Positions 1-7,442 of a stretch of 11,976 nucleotides of DNA are shown in pieces. Position numbers and translations under genes: made by a program. Each line of letters starts with the position of its first letter. Position 1 is the first letter of the stretch. Source of the stretch: Pseudomonadota bacterium. GTDB taxonomy: Bacteria > Desulfobacterota > Desulfobulbia > Desulfobulbales > JAGXFP01. The notes beneath the pieces were generated by a model. The model was given only the letters and a program-made list of their open reading frames with translations. It was not told where the DNA came from and ran no database searches. The DNA is taken from positions 1 to 11,976 of the forward strand of contig DAOVJK010000063.1 in the NCBI GenBank assembly GCA_030673265.1, given 5' to 3'.

Positions 1-792
1 ACATACTACTACCGGGTCTCTGCTATAAATGCTGTCGGAGAGACTCTGGCCAGTACTGAATTTTCACATACTCTCGGTGCTACTGGCGGTATAAAAATGA
101 CATGGGCGGCGGTTCCTGGGTCAACGGGGTACAAAATATATGGTAGAGCAACCGGAGCCGAGTTACTTCTTGATACAACTGCGGTTGTTCTTGAATATAC
201 CGACGATGGCAGTCTCACTCCTGCTGGTGCCCTGCCAACAGAAAACGACACCAGCGGAATAACAGTGAACTGGGGAGCCGTTAGCGGTGCTACCGGTTAC
301 AGAATTTATGGTAGAGACGACGGCAATCTTTCACGGATAGTCGAGGTGGCAGGCCAAGCTACCATTGAATGGACCGATGACTATACTTTGTCTCCGGACG
401 CGATCAATATTCCACCAGAAATAGACACCACAAGCCTTGAGGGCCAGATAACTACCAACATTACTCTCCCGGCCGCCGACATAACCGCGATCAAGACACA
501 GACCGACAAGATCCAATTTGATGTGTCAAATAATGTGGCGACCACCAGGGCTTACCCGGAAGGTGCCGTCGTTGCCGATGGAGGTAACAGCGATATAGAG
601 TTCAAGACAGACAGAACAGAAACCGATGATGATTACTGGATCGGGTCTTATGTCAAGTTCACCTCTGGAGCTCAAGACGGCCAAGTCAAAAAGGTAAGCG
701 GCTACAATGGGACCACAAAAGTAATCACGTTTTATTCTTCTCTTACCGGTACTCCGAACACTGGGGATACATTTAAAATAATCAATGAATAG
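1..792 (+). CDS. Fibronectin-type-III tail/fibre protein, 5' truncated
   Basis: The frame is open from base 1, so the gene begins upstream; the ATG at 97 lies inside a repeat and is not the start. 263 residues are visible. The first visible residues (YYYRVSAINAVGET) are the typical end of an FN3 domain. Two tandem 56-residue FN3-like units follow, each opening with a TW/NW...G.TGY.IYGR pattern. A linker with a TDKIQFDVSNNVATT segment, common in phage fibre and baseplate proteins, leads to a C-terminal domain of about 75 residues rich in beta-strand residues. No enzyme motif is seen. FN3 units in phages are usually surface-exposed adhesion or spacer modules, so a tail fibre, tail tip or head decoration role fits the late-gene context. 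The next gene starts 9 bases after the TAG. The FN3 assignment is fairly sure; the exact place in the virion is inferred. Confidence 0.75.
   Translation, partial: TYYYRVSAINAVGETLASTEFSHTLGATGGIKMTWAAVPGSTGYKIYGRATGAELLLDTTAVVLEYTDDGSLTPAGALPTENDTSGITVNWGAVSGATGYRIYGRDDGNLSRIVEVAGQATIEWTDDYTLSPDAINIPPEIDTTSLEGQITTNITLPAADITAIKTQTDKIQFDVSNNVATTRAYPEGAVVADGGNSDIEFKTDRTETDDDYWIGSYVKFTSGAQDGQVKKVSGYNGTTKVITFYSSLTGTPNTGDTFKIINE
91..426 (+). repeat. Two tandem 56-residue FN3-like coding repeats
   Basis: Two 168-bp units (91-258 and 259-426) encode matching segments: TWAAVPGSTGYKIYGR in the first and NWGAVSGATGYRIYGR in the second, each followed by a TDD turn and a Pro-rich end. They indicate internal duplication of a beta-sandwich module. 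Confidence 0.75.
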
Positions 793-800
793 GGGTTGAT

Positions 801-1301
801 ATGTCTAAGATTGTTGCAAGTGAATTGAAAATTCTTCTGACCCCGGCTTCAAATGCGGATCCATTGCTTTCTCTCGGAGGCGTCGGGAGTGATGTGGAGG
901 TCGGCGTTGCCATCCATAGTATCTTTGATTATGTGAATCCTGATGAAGGGGTGGCCGGTGATGTTGAGTATAGGGCCGTGGACCTTGAAAATACTAACCT
1001 GGTCGAAACACTATATGGAGCTGTTCTATATATATCTACACCGACAAGTGGGGTTGATGACTCGATCTCTCTTGCATATGATTCGACCGGCACACAAGCT
1101 ATTGCAGATGAGAGCACTCCTCCAATAGGGGTTACGTTCTCTGAACCTGCAAGCAAGGCGACCGGCATCGCTCTTGGCGATATAGCTCCAAGCGAGAAAA
1201 GGCGAATATGGCTGCGACGGACAGTAACATCAGGTGCCGCTGATGGCGTAAGTGCCGGGGTTTTAACTGTGACCGGTGGAACATACGATAGCGGGGCATA
1301 A
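801..1301 (+). CDS. Probable phage structural protein, 166 aa
   Basis: A short protein with no membrane segment or enzyme motif. It is rich in Ser, Thr, Gly, Asp and Val and reads as mostly beta strands. The C-terminal part (...LGDIAPSEKRRIWLRR.. followed by a Gly/Ala/Val-rich strand) resembles a segment I recall from small virion-associated proteins in other phages, where an I/V-W-x-R-R-T strand precedes a short beta end. That supports a tail, baseplate or decoration role but not a precise name. A weak AGGGG lies 5 bases before the ATG. The stop TAA is directly followed by the next ATG with no spacer, so translation of the two is probably coupled. Confidence 0.65.
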   Translation: MSKIVASELKILLTPASNADPLLSLGGVGSDVEVGVAIHSIFDYVNPDEGVAGDVEYRAVDLENTNLVETLYGAVLYISTPTSGVDDSISLAYDSTGTQAIADESTPPIGVTFSEPASKATGIALGDIAPSEKRRIWLRRTVTSGAADGVSAGVLTVTGGTYDSGA

Positions 1302-1622
1302 ATGAGCTTAATTCTTCTTGATGGCAATTACGACATAGAGTCCAGGAAGCCATTGTCATATGCCATTCTCGATGAAGTCGACAAAGATGGTCCGTTTTCG
1401 TGGGCTATAACGGAGGCTATATCAAAAACTTTCCCGTTCTCATACCAGCTCTGGGCTTTAGTCAGTGTAACCCTGCCGTTTTCGTATGGGATATTGCGAT
1501 ATGTCGAGAAGATAATACCGTTTTCATGGGAGATAGCAGATTTTCTCTCTGGACGGGTCGAGTATCATTTCAAAGGTATAAAGGAGCGCATTAATTTCAT
1601 GTCTGAGGGGAGAAAAAGATAA
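1302..1622 (+). CDS. 14-residue-repeat protein, 106 aa, unknown function
   Basis: I do not recognise a family. The central part (residues 17-86) is five contiguous repeats of exactly 14 residues. Each opens with P-[LF]-S-[YW] and continues with Ile or Leu two residues on and a hydrophobic residue at repeat position 10; the prolines are at 17, 31, 45, 59 and 73. The N-terminus (about 16 residues) and the basic C-terminus (about 20 residues, ending EGRKR) are outside the repeat. The regular Pro/aromatic/aliphatic pattern suggests a small solenoid or stack of short turns. The position among surface-protein genes suggests a virion or assembly accessory role, which is inference. It starts immediately after the previous stop, and its own TAA shares one base with the next ATG. 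Confidence 0.7.
   Translation: MSLILLDGNYDIESRKPLSYAILDEVDKDGPFSWAITEAISKTFPFSYQLWALVSVTLPFSYGILRYVEKIIPFSWEIADFLSGRVEYHFKGIKERINFMSEGRKR
1350..1559 (+). repeat. Five tandem 42-bp coding repeats (14 aa each)
   Basis: Units begin at 1350, 1392, 1434, 1476 and 1518 with no indels. Each opens with a close variant of ccgttttcgta/tgg, encoding PFSY or PFSW (PLSY in the first). The rest of each unit has diverged at DNA level while keeping the hydrophobic spacing. There are no spacers, so this is an internal protein repeat. Confidence 0.85.
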
Positions 1623-1900
1623 TGGTCAGCTATTTAGGGGTGAATGTATCCAGCGCCGAAGAGGTCGACACGGTTACCGATAGTAGGATAAAGGCGATAA
1701 CTGGCGGGATCAATGAAGAGATGAAGGTCCATAGACAGTCTTTGTGGGCATTATCTGTTTTGGGTTTCCCTGGAGAGCATGGTCCTGATGTGATCGAGCG
1801 AGCTTCTATTCTGGCGAAAGAGGCCGGGGATCTGCATGAAAAAATAGAGATGGTTGTTAAAGAAGGGAAGATCTTCAAAAAAGAGAATGGGCTTTCATAA
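1622..1900 (+). CDS. Small helical hypothetical protein, 92 aa
   Basis: Not recognised. A short protein that looks mostly alpha-helical: a DSRIKAITGGINEEMKVHR helix, a short hydrophobic LWALSVLGFPGEHG turn, then a long charged helix from about residue 56 (PDVIERASILAKEAG onward) ending in a Lys-rich tail. There is no signal peptide or transmembrane segment. A good GAGGGGAG ribosome site lies about 9 bases before the ATG, inside the preceding gene. The ATG shares its A with the upstream TAA, and its own TAA shares one base with the next small ORF. The strong ribosome site and overlaps make it a likely real gene; an assembly chaperone or minor virion protein is possible but not shown. Confidence 0.65.
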   Translation: MVSYLGVNVSSAEEVDTVTDSRIKAITGGINEEMKVHRQSLWALSVLGFPGEHGPDVIERASILAKEAGDLHEKIEMVVKEGKIFKKENGLS

Positions 1901-1980
1901 TGAAGACGGTTCCGGACGGTCCAGAAAAATACCTTTTTCCATCAGGCCCAAAGTATAAAAATTTCAGGAGATTCTCTTGA
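1900..1980 (+). CDS. Micro-ORF, 26 aa, coupled at both ends
   Basis: It starts at an ATG sharing one base with the TAA of the upstream gene and ends in a TGA sharing one base with the ATG of the next gene. It fills what would otherwise be the largest gap in the window. The 26-residue product is basic and Pro-rich (MKTVPDGPEKYLFPSG at the start, ending FRRFS). No homologue is recognised. The double overlap matches the style of neighbouring gene junctions and suggests either a real small protein or a translated leader that carries ribosomes to the large downstream gene, whose ribosome site lies inside it. Its own ribosome site is weak. Confidence 0.4.
   Translation: MKTVPDGPEKYLFPSGPKYKNFRRFS
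1966..1970 (+). promoter_or_regulatory. Ribosome binding site AGGAG
   Basis: AGGAG sits 9 bases before the ATG at 1980 and 6 bases before an in-frame TTG at 1977. Both spacings are workable. The ATG is preferred because of codon strength and because it overlaps the TGA of the 26-residue ORF, repeating the overlap pattern of this operon. Confidence 0.6.
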
Positions 1981-3506
1981 TGGATATCCAGGAAAAAACA
2001 CCAGAAGACCAATTCAATATTTTCGTTTTCTTTGACGGAGATCTTGACGAGGCTGAGTCAATAAGCGGTTTCACTGTGTATAGTGGCAATATTGACACTG
2101 GCGCCATAAGCACATCGTCTATTGTTGCTGCCACATCGCAAGTTGATCAATATATTGAGATTGTCCTTCTTGCCGGGCAGGCTCTTGGTGAGCGCCACAA
2201 GCTAACTGTTGTCGCCTATTCTGATTTTGGCCGAACCTACGAAAAAGATATCATGGTGAAAATTACCGCGAAGATGACTGGAGACTTCACAAAACAGCCA
2301 GCAGAACAATTTGTAATAGGGTTTGATTTTTCTCCTCATATGGAGGTTTCCGAAACTCTTGACGAATCCACAATAACTGTAACGGCTGTTGATGCTAATA
2401 CTGGAGATGATGTTACGGCATTGGTTATATCGGCCTCTGGGGTTGATACTGACGCCACTAATAAAATAGTGCGAGTAGCAGTTCTTGGTGGTCTGCATGG
2501 AGACTTTATAAATATCTCTGTTGAGGTCAGCTGCACAGACCAAGTGCTCTCCAAGGACAAGACGTTTAGTCGGACTGTTGCCATGCAGATATATGAAGAC
2601 GGCTATTACGGGGCGGCCATAGCTTGGGATGCGGTTAACAGTGATTCAGAGGTTGCCGCGAGTTCATCTGCGAGTGTGGCCATTACCGGTGGCGGTGGCC
2701 CTTTTACTTGGGAAGTGACTGGTACCGATTTCACCCTTGCCAATGCGGTGACCGGAGGATTGACTAATCAGTTGGTGGCCGGCGCAAGTGCGGAAGGAGA
2801 TGCCGCAATAACGGTGACAAACGCTCAGGGCCAGATCGCCAATGGTGTTGTTACCGTGCCGTTTGGGAATATCAGCTTTGCTGCCCCCGTATCATTTCTA
2901 TACGGGCTTGCCTACGATGAAATCACTGGTAACCTTTTAAGTCTTAAGAATAGTGATGGCACTGTCTATATTCACGACGGGATATCAGAAAATGTCGGTA
3001 GCACAATAGACATAGGGACAAGTGTGAATGATATTGCCGTCTTCGGTGGGAACCTATATTCACAGGATGTGCCTCTCACCGACTTTAAAAAGTTTGTCGG
3101 CATATCTGCAACAGTAGACTCGTCATTTGATTCAGATTCTTTGGGCCTTAACTACTGTTTATGTGTAGAGTTCAATGCTGCTGGCGATATGATCACGATG
3201 GCCTTAGATGATGACACGGCCCGGCAACATACAGGCTTTAGTGGTACTATCGAAGATAGTTTTGCAATAACCGCTAATATGGTCGGTGGCACGATCGATA
3301 GGGATACCGGAAACGTGATACTGTCAGACTGGTCTACAGACATGATTACTGTCTTTGATGGATTTAGTGACACTGTTCTTGATTCATTCCCGGCGCCGGT
3401 ATCTGGTGGCTGCTACGGGATGGTTGTGGTTGATGGCAACTTGATAACCACTGGTGGTGGTAGGATTTATCTACACGACGGAATATCTGAATATACCGGG
3501 GATTAA
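1980..3506 (+). CDS. Ig-like and beta-propeller tail/receptor-binding-type protein
   Basis: 508 residues from the ATG (a TTG three bases earlier is an alternative). Residues from about 1 to 200 form two beta-sandwich-like domains. The second opens with DFTKQPAEQFVIGFDFSP, close to an Ig-like domain I recall from phage fibre-adaptor proteins. A third Ig-like segment (about 218-300) has a GGGGPFTWEVTG start and an AAITVTNAQGQ end. From about residue 300, five copies of a [HDF]-x-G-[IF]-S motif (several followed by T-[IV]-x-x-SF) recur every 40-45 residues, as expected of beta-propeller blades. There are no catalytic motifs. The modular design fits a tail protein that binds a receptor, glycan or other surface structure. 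It precedes the nozzle-like gene by 5 bases. Function is inferred from architecture; I cannot name a specific homologue. Confidence 0.7.
   Translation: MDIQEKTPEDQFNIFVFFDGDLDEAESISGFTVYSGNIDTGAISTSSIVAATSQVDQYIEIVLLAGQALGERHKLTVVAYSDFGRTYEKDIMVKITAKMTGDFTKQPAEQFVIGFDFSPHMEVSETLDESTITVTAVDANTGDDVTALVISASGVDTDATNKIVRVAVLGGLHGDFINISVEVSCTDQVLSKDKTFSRTVAMQIYEDGYYGAAIAWDAVNSDSEVAASSSASVAITGGGGPFTWEVTGTDFTLANAVTGGLTNQLVAGASAEGDAAITVTNAQGQIANGVVTVPFGNISFAAPVSFLYGLAYDEITGNLLSLKNSDGTVYIHDGISENVGSTIDIGTSVNDIAVFGGNLYSQDVPLTDFKKFVGISATVDSSFDSDSLGLNYCLCVEFNAAGDMITMALDDDTARQHTGFSGTIEDSFAITANMVGGTIDRDTGNVILSDWSTDMITVFDGFSDTVLDSFPAPVSGGCYGMVVVDGNLITTGGGRIYLHDGISEYTGD
2877..3503 (+). repeat. Beta-propeller-like blade repeats (five motif copies)
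   Basis: The motif [HDF]-x-G-[IF]-S is encoded at 2973-2987, 3093-3107, 3228-3242, 3354-3368 and 3474-3488. The spacings are 120, 135, 126 and 120 bp (40-45 residues), the usual size of a propeller blade. The last copy lies six residues before the C-terminus, so its strand could close the ring with the first blade. Confidence 0.6.
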
Positions 3507-3511
3507 CTGTA

Positions 3512-5062
3512 ATGGAATCGAAGACATTCAAGCAGTCTCAGCGGAATAGTGGGATAAAGACCAATTACCCAACTACAGAGGTGGATTGGTGTATCGGGAG
3601 AAATGTGCGGTTTCTGCCAGGGGCAATAGCAAAAGATCTTGGGAAAGAACTTCTTGTCTCTGGTGTTGCTCCGGTGAGGGCTGTCTTTACATTTAAAGGC
3701 CATGACGGGGCCGTCAGGACAATCAAGTGTACCGACAATGCCATCATGTCATATACCAATGATTTCGCGAGTGTGCAGGATATCACCCCCACGGTTGCCC
3801 CTGCTGAAGTGAACGCTTCATGGCAGATAGAGCTTGTGGCAGGGCTCCTGGTGATAACCAACGGTGTTGATGGACTTTGGATCTGGAGCAACTACGCTTC
3901 AGAGGTGGTGCTTACCGCTATTCCTGCCAAAGGTGGCAATATGGGGACTATCCAGTTGCTCGGTAAGAGCATGAACCGGCTTCTGATTGGTGATTACATA
4001 GAAAATGGCGGTGCTTGGGAGGCTAGGGTCCGGTGGTCAGATATCGCCAAGCCTGTCTCATTCGCTGAGGGTGTGACCAATACCAACGGCTATGGCGATC
4101 TTGTGGACCCGATGGAATCTGAAGAGACCAGTGAGAAGATCCTTAAATATTCGAACATTGGCAAGCGGACAATTATTTTCACGAACCAGAACATTTGGTT
4201 TATGGATCCGGTCGAAGCTCCCCGGGACTACTCATGCACCATAGGTGCTGGTGGGTACGGGCTGCTGGCGAGTGGGTTGGTTGTAAAAACAGACAAGAGG
4301 TCATTGTTTTTTGTTGGCAAAGAGGATTTCTATTTATTTTCTGGTGGATCACCGAAAGCTATCGGCTTTGATATCCGTAACTCATGCTTTCCAAATCTTA
4401 ACAAGGCGGCTCTTGAGTCCTCTTTCTCGTATTACAAACCAAGTACCAAGGAAGTATATTTCTGTGTGCCGACCGGCAGCAACACATCTCCTGACACTGC
4501 TTTTGTATATCAATTAGAGACTCGGGCCTGGTCGATTAAAGATGTTGACTATACCTGTTTTACCCATGCCTACGACAACCAGGCCTATACCTGGGACGAT
4601 AACCCATTTGGCGATTGGAGTACCCCCGGTGATAGCCGGTGGGATGAAATGACCAAAAATGGCGTAATACCGTATGGTGTTGTCGGTTCTGCCGATGGCT
4701 GTTTATACAAGGTAGACACAGGACATAACAACGTAAATTCAGCTATTTACGGCTATATAGAGACCGGCGACATGGACTTTGGTTCATTCATCCGTGACAA
4801 GCATTTCGAAGAAGTATGGCCGATAATAAAGCCGCAGGACGAAGCAAGGCCTCTTATGATCCAGGTTGGCACCAGGGAGTCAATGCACCATGACCTTAAG
4901 TGGTCGAATCAACGGCCAGTTAATATAGGTTCTGGGCTAAAAGCCTGTTTCCGGAATAGCGGGAAGTATGGTAGGTTACGATTGTTTACAGAGGTGAAGG
5001 ATTCACCTTTTGTGTTGGAGGGATTTAAGGTTATTTATTTTAACGGAGGGACGGGACGATGA
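3512..5062 (+). CDS. Tail nozzle/hub protein (T7 gp12 or P22 gp10 type)
   Basis: 516 residues, mostly beta-strand with repeated W- and G-rich segments and no signal peptide. The N-terminus (about 10-45: NYPTTEVDWCIGRNVRFLPG) resembles the beginning of podovirus hub proteins, which describe a line-up of parameters then a propeller. The segment near residue 165-200 (EARVRWSDIAKPVSFAEG) matches the 'WSD-x-x-P-x-x-F/W' signature I associate with T7 gp12-like and P22 gp10-like proteins. These form the ring below the portal and adaptor and hold DNA until ejection. A GGGGA ribosome site lies about 9 bases before the ATG. The stop overlaps the next gene as ATGA. Size and neighbours (GNAT-like and ejection-type proteins downstream) fit. 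A different beta-propeller tail protein cannot be ruled out. Confidence 0.55.
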   Translation: MESKTFKQSQRNSGIKTNYPTTEVDWCIGRNVRFLPGAIAKDLGKELLVSGVAPVRAVFTFKGHDGAVRTIKCTDNAIMSYTNDFASVQDITPTVAPAEVNASWQIELVAGLLVITNGVDGLWIWSNYASEVVLTAIPAKGGNMGTIQLLGKSMNRLLIGDYIENGGAWEARVRWSDIAKPVSFAEGVTNTNGYGDLVDPMESEETSEKILKYSNIGKRTIIFTNQNIWFMDPVEAPRDYSCTIGAGGYGLLASGLVVKTDKRSLFFVGKEDFYLFSGGSPKAIGFDIRNSCFPNLNKAALESSFSYYKPSTKEVYFCVPTGSNTSPDTAFVYQLETRAWSIKDVDYTCFTHAYDNQAYTWDDNPFGDWSTPGDSRWDEMTKNGVIPYGVVGSADGCLYKVDTGHNNVNSAIYGYIETGDMDFGSFIRDKHFEEVWPIIKPQDEARPLMIQVGTRESMHHDLKWSNQRPVNIGSGLKACFRNSGKYGRLRLFTEVKDSPFVLEGFKVIYFNGGTGR

Positions 5063-5658
5063 CGAAACAGACAATGGAAGGACAGAAGGCGAAGGCAAAC
5101 GATAAGCTAACCGAGCCGGTATTGCTTATCGGCACACTGCCATGCTACAACCAGCTGATAAACTCTGTGTGGTTGTTGATCAAAGAGGCGGCTGCCCTGC
5201 TTGCCAAGATGTCTCGCGGGGAGTACACCGAGTTTGATGTCTATAAGGCCATCTGGTTTGGTCATTCCACTATTTATGTCGGGTACTACTGCGATAGTAA
5301 GGAGGACAAGGCTTTTGCCGAACAGCATCCGGATAATGTTAATGTCCTGGTGGCTAAATATGTGACTCTTAAAAGGGAAAAAGATTTTGTCGGCTACACG
5401 ATTGTTCGTCTCGGAGATCGAGGAGCGCATATCTGGCAAGCTTTTGTCACTGAAAAATTTCGCGGCACTCCTGTATTCGAGGAGTGTGTTAAGTTTGTTC
5501 TTGCCCGTCTTGCCGAAATGGGAGCAAGAGAGGTCACTTTCTCCTCTATCAGGAAAGGATGGGGTGACAAGATTAAAAGTATCGGGTTTGAGGAAGGTTT
5601 GACTACTTTTCATCGGACGATAGAGCCGGTCGAAAACAACGACCATATGCAGGTGTAA
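5059..5658 (+). CDS. GNAT-fold protein, T7 gp13-like position
   Basis: 199 residues. The second half has the order of an N-acetyltransferase fold: a strand near 111-116 (VGYTIV), a second at about 122-130 (HIWQAFV), then an acetyl-CoA-loop-like KFRGTPVFEE (about 134-143) leading into a helix. A late strand follows (REVTFSSI), and finally GWGDKIKSIGFEE, the usual 'xxxGF' end of GNAT domains. The classical Q/R-x-x-G-x-G/A loop is imperfect: R135-G136-T137-P138. Activity is therefore uncertain, as for T7 gp13, a GNAT-like virion-associated protein in the same position after the nozzle gene. The N-terminal 60 residues include a hydrophobic helix (SVWLLIKEAAALLA). The start is set by GGAGG 9 bases upstream and the ATGA overlap. 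The role is either structural or modification of a host or virion protein; I cannot choose. Confidence 0.6.
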   Translation: MTKQTMEGQKAKANDKLTEPVLLIGTLPCYNQLINSVWLLIKEAAALLAKMSRGEYTEFDVYKAIWFGHSTIYVGYYCDSKEDKAFAEQHPDNVNVLVAKYVTLKREKDFVGYTIVRLGDRGAHIWQAFVTEKFRGTPVFEECVKFVLARLAEMGAREVTFSSIRKGWGDKIKSIGFEEGLTTFHRTIEPVENNDHMQV

Positions 5659-5661
5659 TTT

Positions 5662-6570
5662 ATGGGCGGTAGCGGTGGCGGTGCCAATAGTACAGTAAAC
5701 GAAAACCCATTGCCAGATTGGGCGGCTCCTTACGTCCAGAAGTTTCTGACCAGGGCAAATGTTATTTCCACTAAAAGCGTAACTGCTTATGAAGGAGCTA
5801 CTTATGCCATCAGAAACCAGAATGAGATAGATGGAATCGCTGCCCTTGCCGCTAGGGCTAAAGATGGAAACACCACTATAAATCTTGGATCTGCGTTACT
5901 CATTTCTACTCTTCAGGGTAACCGATTGTCCGGGTATCCGGAAAAAGACGAGGAATGGGCTGCGAGATCTACCGAGTCTTATGAAGATTTTATCTATGAG
6001 ATAATGCCGAAAATAAACACCAATGCAAATGCGGCTGGCGGCTATGGTGGTAGCGGCCACATGAAGGCCCAAATTTTTGCAGCTCGAAAGCTTTTTAATT
6101 CCATGGCGACATTGGCTTATGAAGTTTTCGGGCGGGACTATTTCACCGAAAGACGGTTTATGACAGATGGTATCGGCTATGCGGAGGGATTTGCTCAGAA
6201 TAGTATCGCTGATACTGAGGCCCTGAGGTTGGCCGGGTTGTTTGAGCGAGAATATCAACAGGGTATATTAGAGGATTATTATAAACTTTGGCTGGATGAG
6301 CAGGACCAGGAGATTAGAAAGCTTGATGTTATGGGTAATGCTATTCGCGCCATGGTCGGCTCTACTGTGGAAAGGACCACACCTCTATATAGGCCTGGAG
6401 AAATGGCAGAGATGGCAGGGATAGCCCTTACCGGCATATCTGCCCTTGGGTCAATGTATAATTCATTTAATAACCCGGCAGGAGGAACTACAAAGCTTGT
6501 CGGCACATCTAATCCTAAGGTGGCAACTAGCGGTGTTCAGGACTCAACTTCAACTGGATCGGGTGGCTAA
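5662..6570 (+). CDS. Ejection-type internal virion protein, paralogue 1
   Basis: 302 residues. It begins MGGSGGG and then LPDWAAPYV (17-25), a motif of the form LPxxAxPY that I have seen near the N-terminus of uncharacterised podovirus proteins. Two blocks match the next gene: LPDWAAPY...EIDGIAALA (17-62), and a charged helix from about 195 to 235 (EREYQQGILEDYYKLW, ending LDVMGNAIRAMVG) followed by a YRP motif. A Gly/Ala/Met segment (about 245-270) could be amphipathic or membrane-interacting, and the tail is Ser/Thr/Gly-rich. No enzyme motif is visible. Placed after the GNAT-like gene, it corresponds in position to T7 gp14, an internal core protein ejected into the cell envelope; that comparison is positional only. 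An AGGTG ribosome site lies 6 bases upstream of the ATG. Confidence 0.6.
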   Translation: MGGSGGGANSTVNENPLPDWAAPYVQKFLTRANVISTKSVTAYEGATYAIRNQNEIDGIAALAARAKDGNTTINLGSALLISTLQGNRLSGYPEKDEEWAARSTESYEDFIYEIMPKINTNANAAGGYGGSGHMKAQIFAARKLFNSMATLAYEVFGRDYFTERRFMTDGIGYAEGFAQNSIADTEALRLAGLFEREYQQGILEDYYKLWLDEQDQEIRKLDVMGNAIRAMVGSTVERTTPLYRPGEMAEMAGIALTGISALGSMYNSFNNPAGGTTKLVGTSNPKVATSGVQDSTSTGSGG

Positions 6571-6572
6571 TC

Positions 6573-7427
6573 GTGGGTGGAAGTAGAGCCGGGACATCAA
6601 CAACTACAGTCAAGCGGCTTCCAGAATATGCGCAGCCATATGCTAAAAGCTATATAGAGCGTGGCGAGGGGTTATCAAACGACGCATACGTCACATATTC
6701 TGGGGCCACAATCGCGCCTCAGTCCCAGGATGAGATAGACGGAATAACGGCCATGGCCAGTAGGGGCCGAGACGGTGACCCTGTAATGAATGAAGGGGTT
6801 ATTTTGATGGAGTTGATCCTTAACGGGGCGTTTCTGCTCGGAACCAGGCAAGCTTTTATCGATATGTGGGATGAAGTTCAAGCCCCACTTGCTTCTGAAA
6901 TTAATACACTAAAATCACTTATTGGTGGTCAGACTCTTTATTATACCGGGGCTCCGATTGTTGAAGACAGGACAAGCGGTGAGCTGGCTCAGTATGCGAC
7001 CACAATACTAAACCGTATGGAACGGCGGCTATATCGTGAGAATTACGATATAGAGCGGGAACTACAGAGTGTGGCTATCGGTTCATCTATACAGATAGGC
7101 GGGCATGAGATAGTCAACGCTGAGTTATTGAGAATGTCTGGTGTTCATCAAAGAGAGTACAATCAAGCCGTTCTCCACGATCTTTATAGGATATGGATGG
7201 AAGGGATTGAGGGAGAAATTAAGCGCCTCGATATCCTTGGCAATAGTATAAGGGCATTGGTTGGTACACAGTCGGCTATTACCAAACCTTATTACAGACC
7301 AAGTAAAACCGCCTCCACGGCAGGCGGCGCCATATCCGGAGCAACCATAGGCTACCAAATGGGCGGTGCTTGGGGTGCTGTCGCTGGCGGTATAGTCGGT
7401 GGTGTATTCGGCAATATGTCATCTTAA
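6573..7427 (+). CDS. Ejection-type internal virion protein, paralogue 2, with glycine zipper
   Basis: 284 residues from a GTG start, chosen because the product then begins MGGS exactly like the preceding paralogue. The spacer between the genes is 2 bases and a GGGTGG lies 6 bases upstream. Residues 16-61 and about 194-235 match the same regions of the upstream protein, including LPEYAQPY, EIDGITAMA, REYNQAVL, LDILGNSIRALVG and YRP. Unlike its partner, it ends (251-280) in a glycine-zipper helix with repeated small residues (GGAISGATIGYQMGG, then GAVAGGIVGGVFG), typical of membrane-inserting peptides. The two proteins may form a hetero-oligomer in which this one crosses the host membrane during DNA entry; this is inference. 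The gene ends in a double stop TAATAA. Confidence 0.6.
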   Translation: MGGSRAGTSTTTVKRLPEYAQPYAKSYIERGEGLSNDAYVTYSGATIAPQSQDEIDGITAMASRGRDGDPVMNEGVILMELILNGAFLLGTRQAFIDMWDEVQAPLASEINTLKSLIGGQTLYYTGAPIVEDRTSGELAQYATTILNRMERRLYRENYDIERELQSVAIGSSIQIGGHEIVNAELLRMSGVHQREYNQAVLHDLYRIWMEGIEGEIKRLDILGNSIRALVGTQSAITKPYYRPSKTASTAGGAISGATIGYQMGGAWGAVAGGIVGGVFGNMSS

Positions 7428-7442
7428 TAACTGGAGAACGAC

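Noticed and set aside
97..792. ATG at 97 as the start of the first gene
   Set aside because: The frame is open to base 1, upstream residues continue an FN3 domain, and the ATG lies inside a tryptophan strand of a repeat.
1350..1559. CRISPR-like or non-coding tandem repeat
   Set aside because: The units are contiguous, 42 bp, without spacers and in frame with a protein repeat; the pattern is better kept at protein than DNA level.
1302..1622. Repeat protein as a membrane protein
   Set aside because: Hydrophobic stretches are only about 6-8 residues long and are interrupted by Pro and charged residues in each 14-residue unit.
1901..1976. Promoter or terminator in the short gap before the Ig/propeller gene
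   Set aside because: No stem-loop with a T-run and no convincing -35/-10 pair; the stretch is read through by a small ORF coupled to both neighbours.
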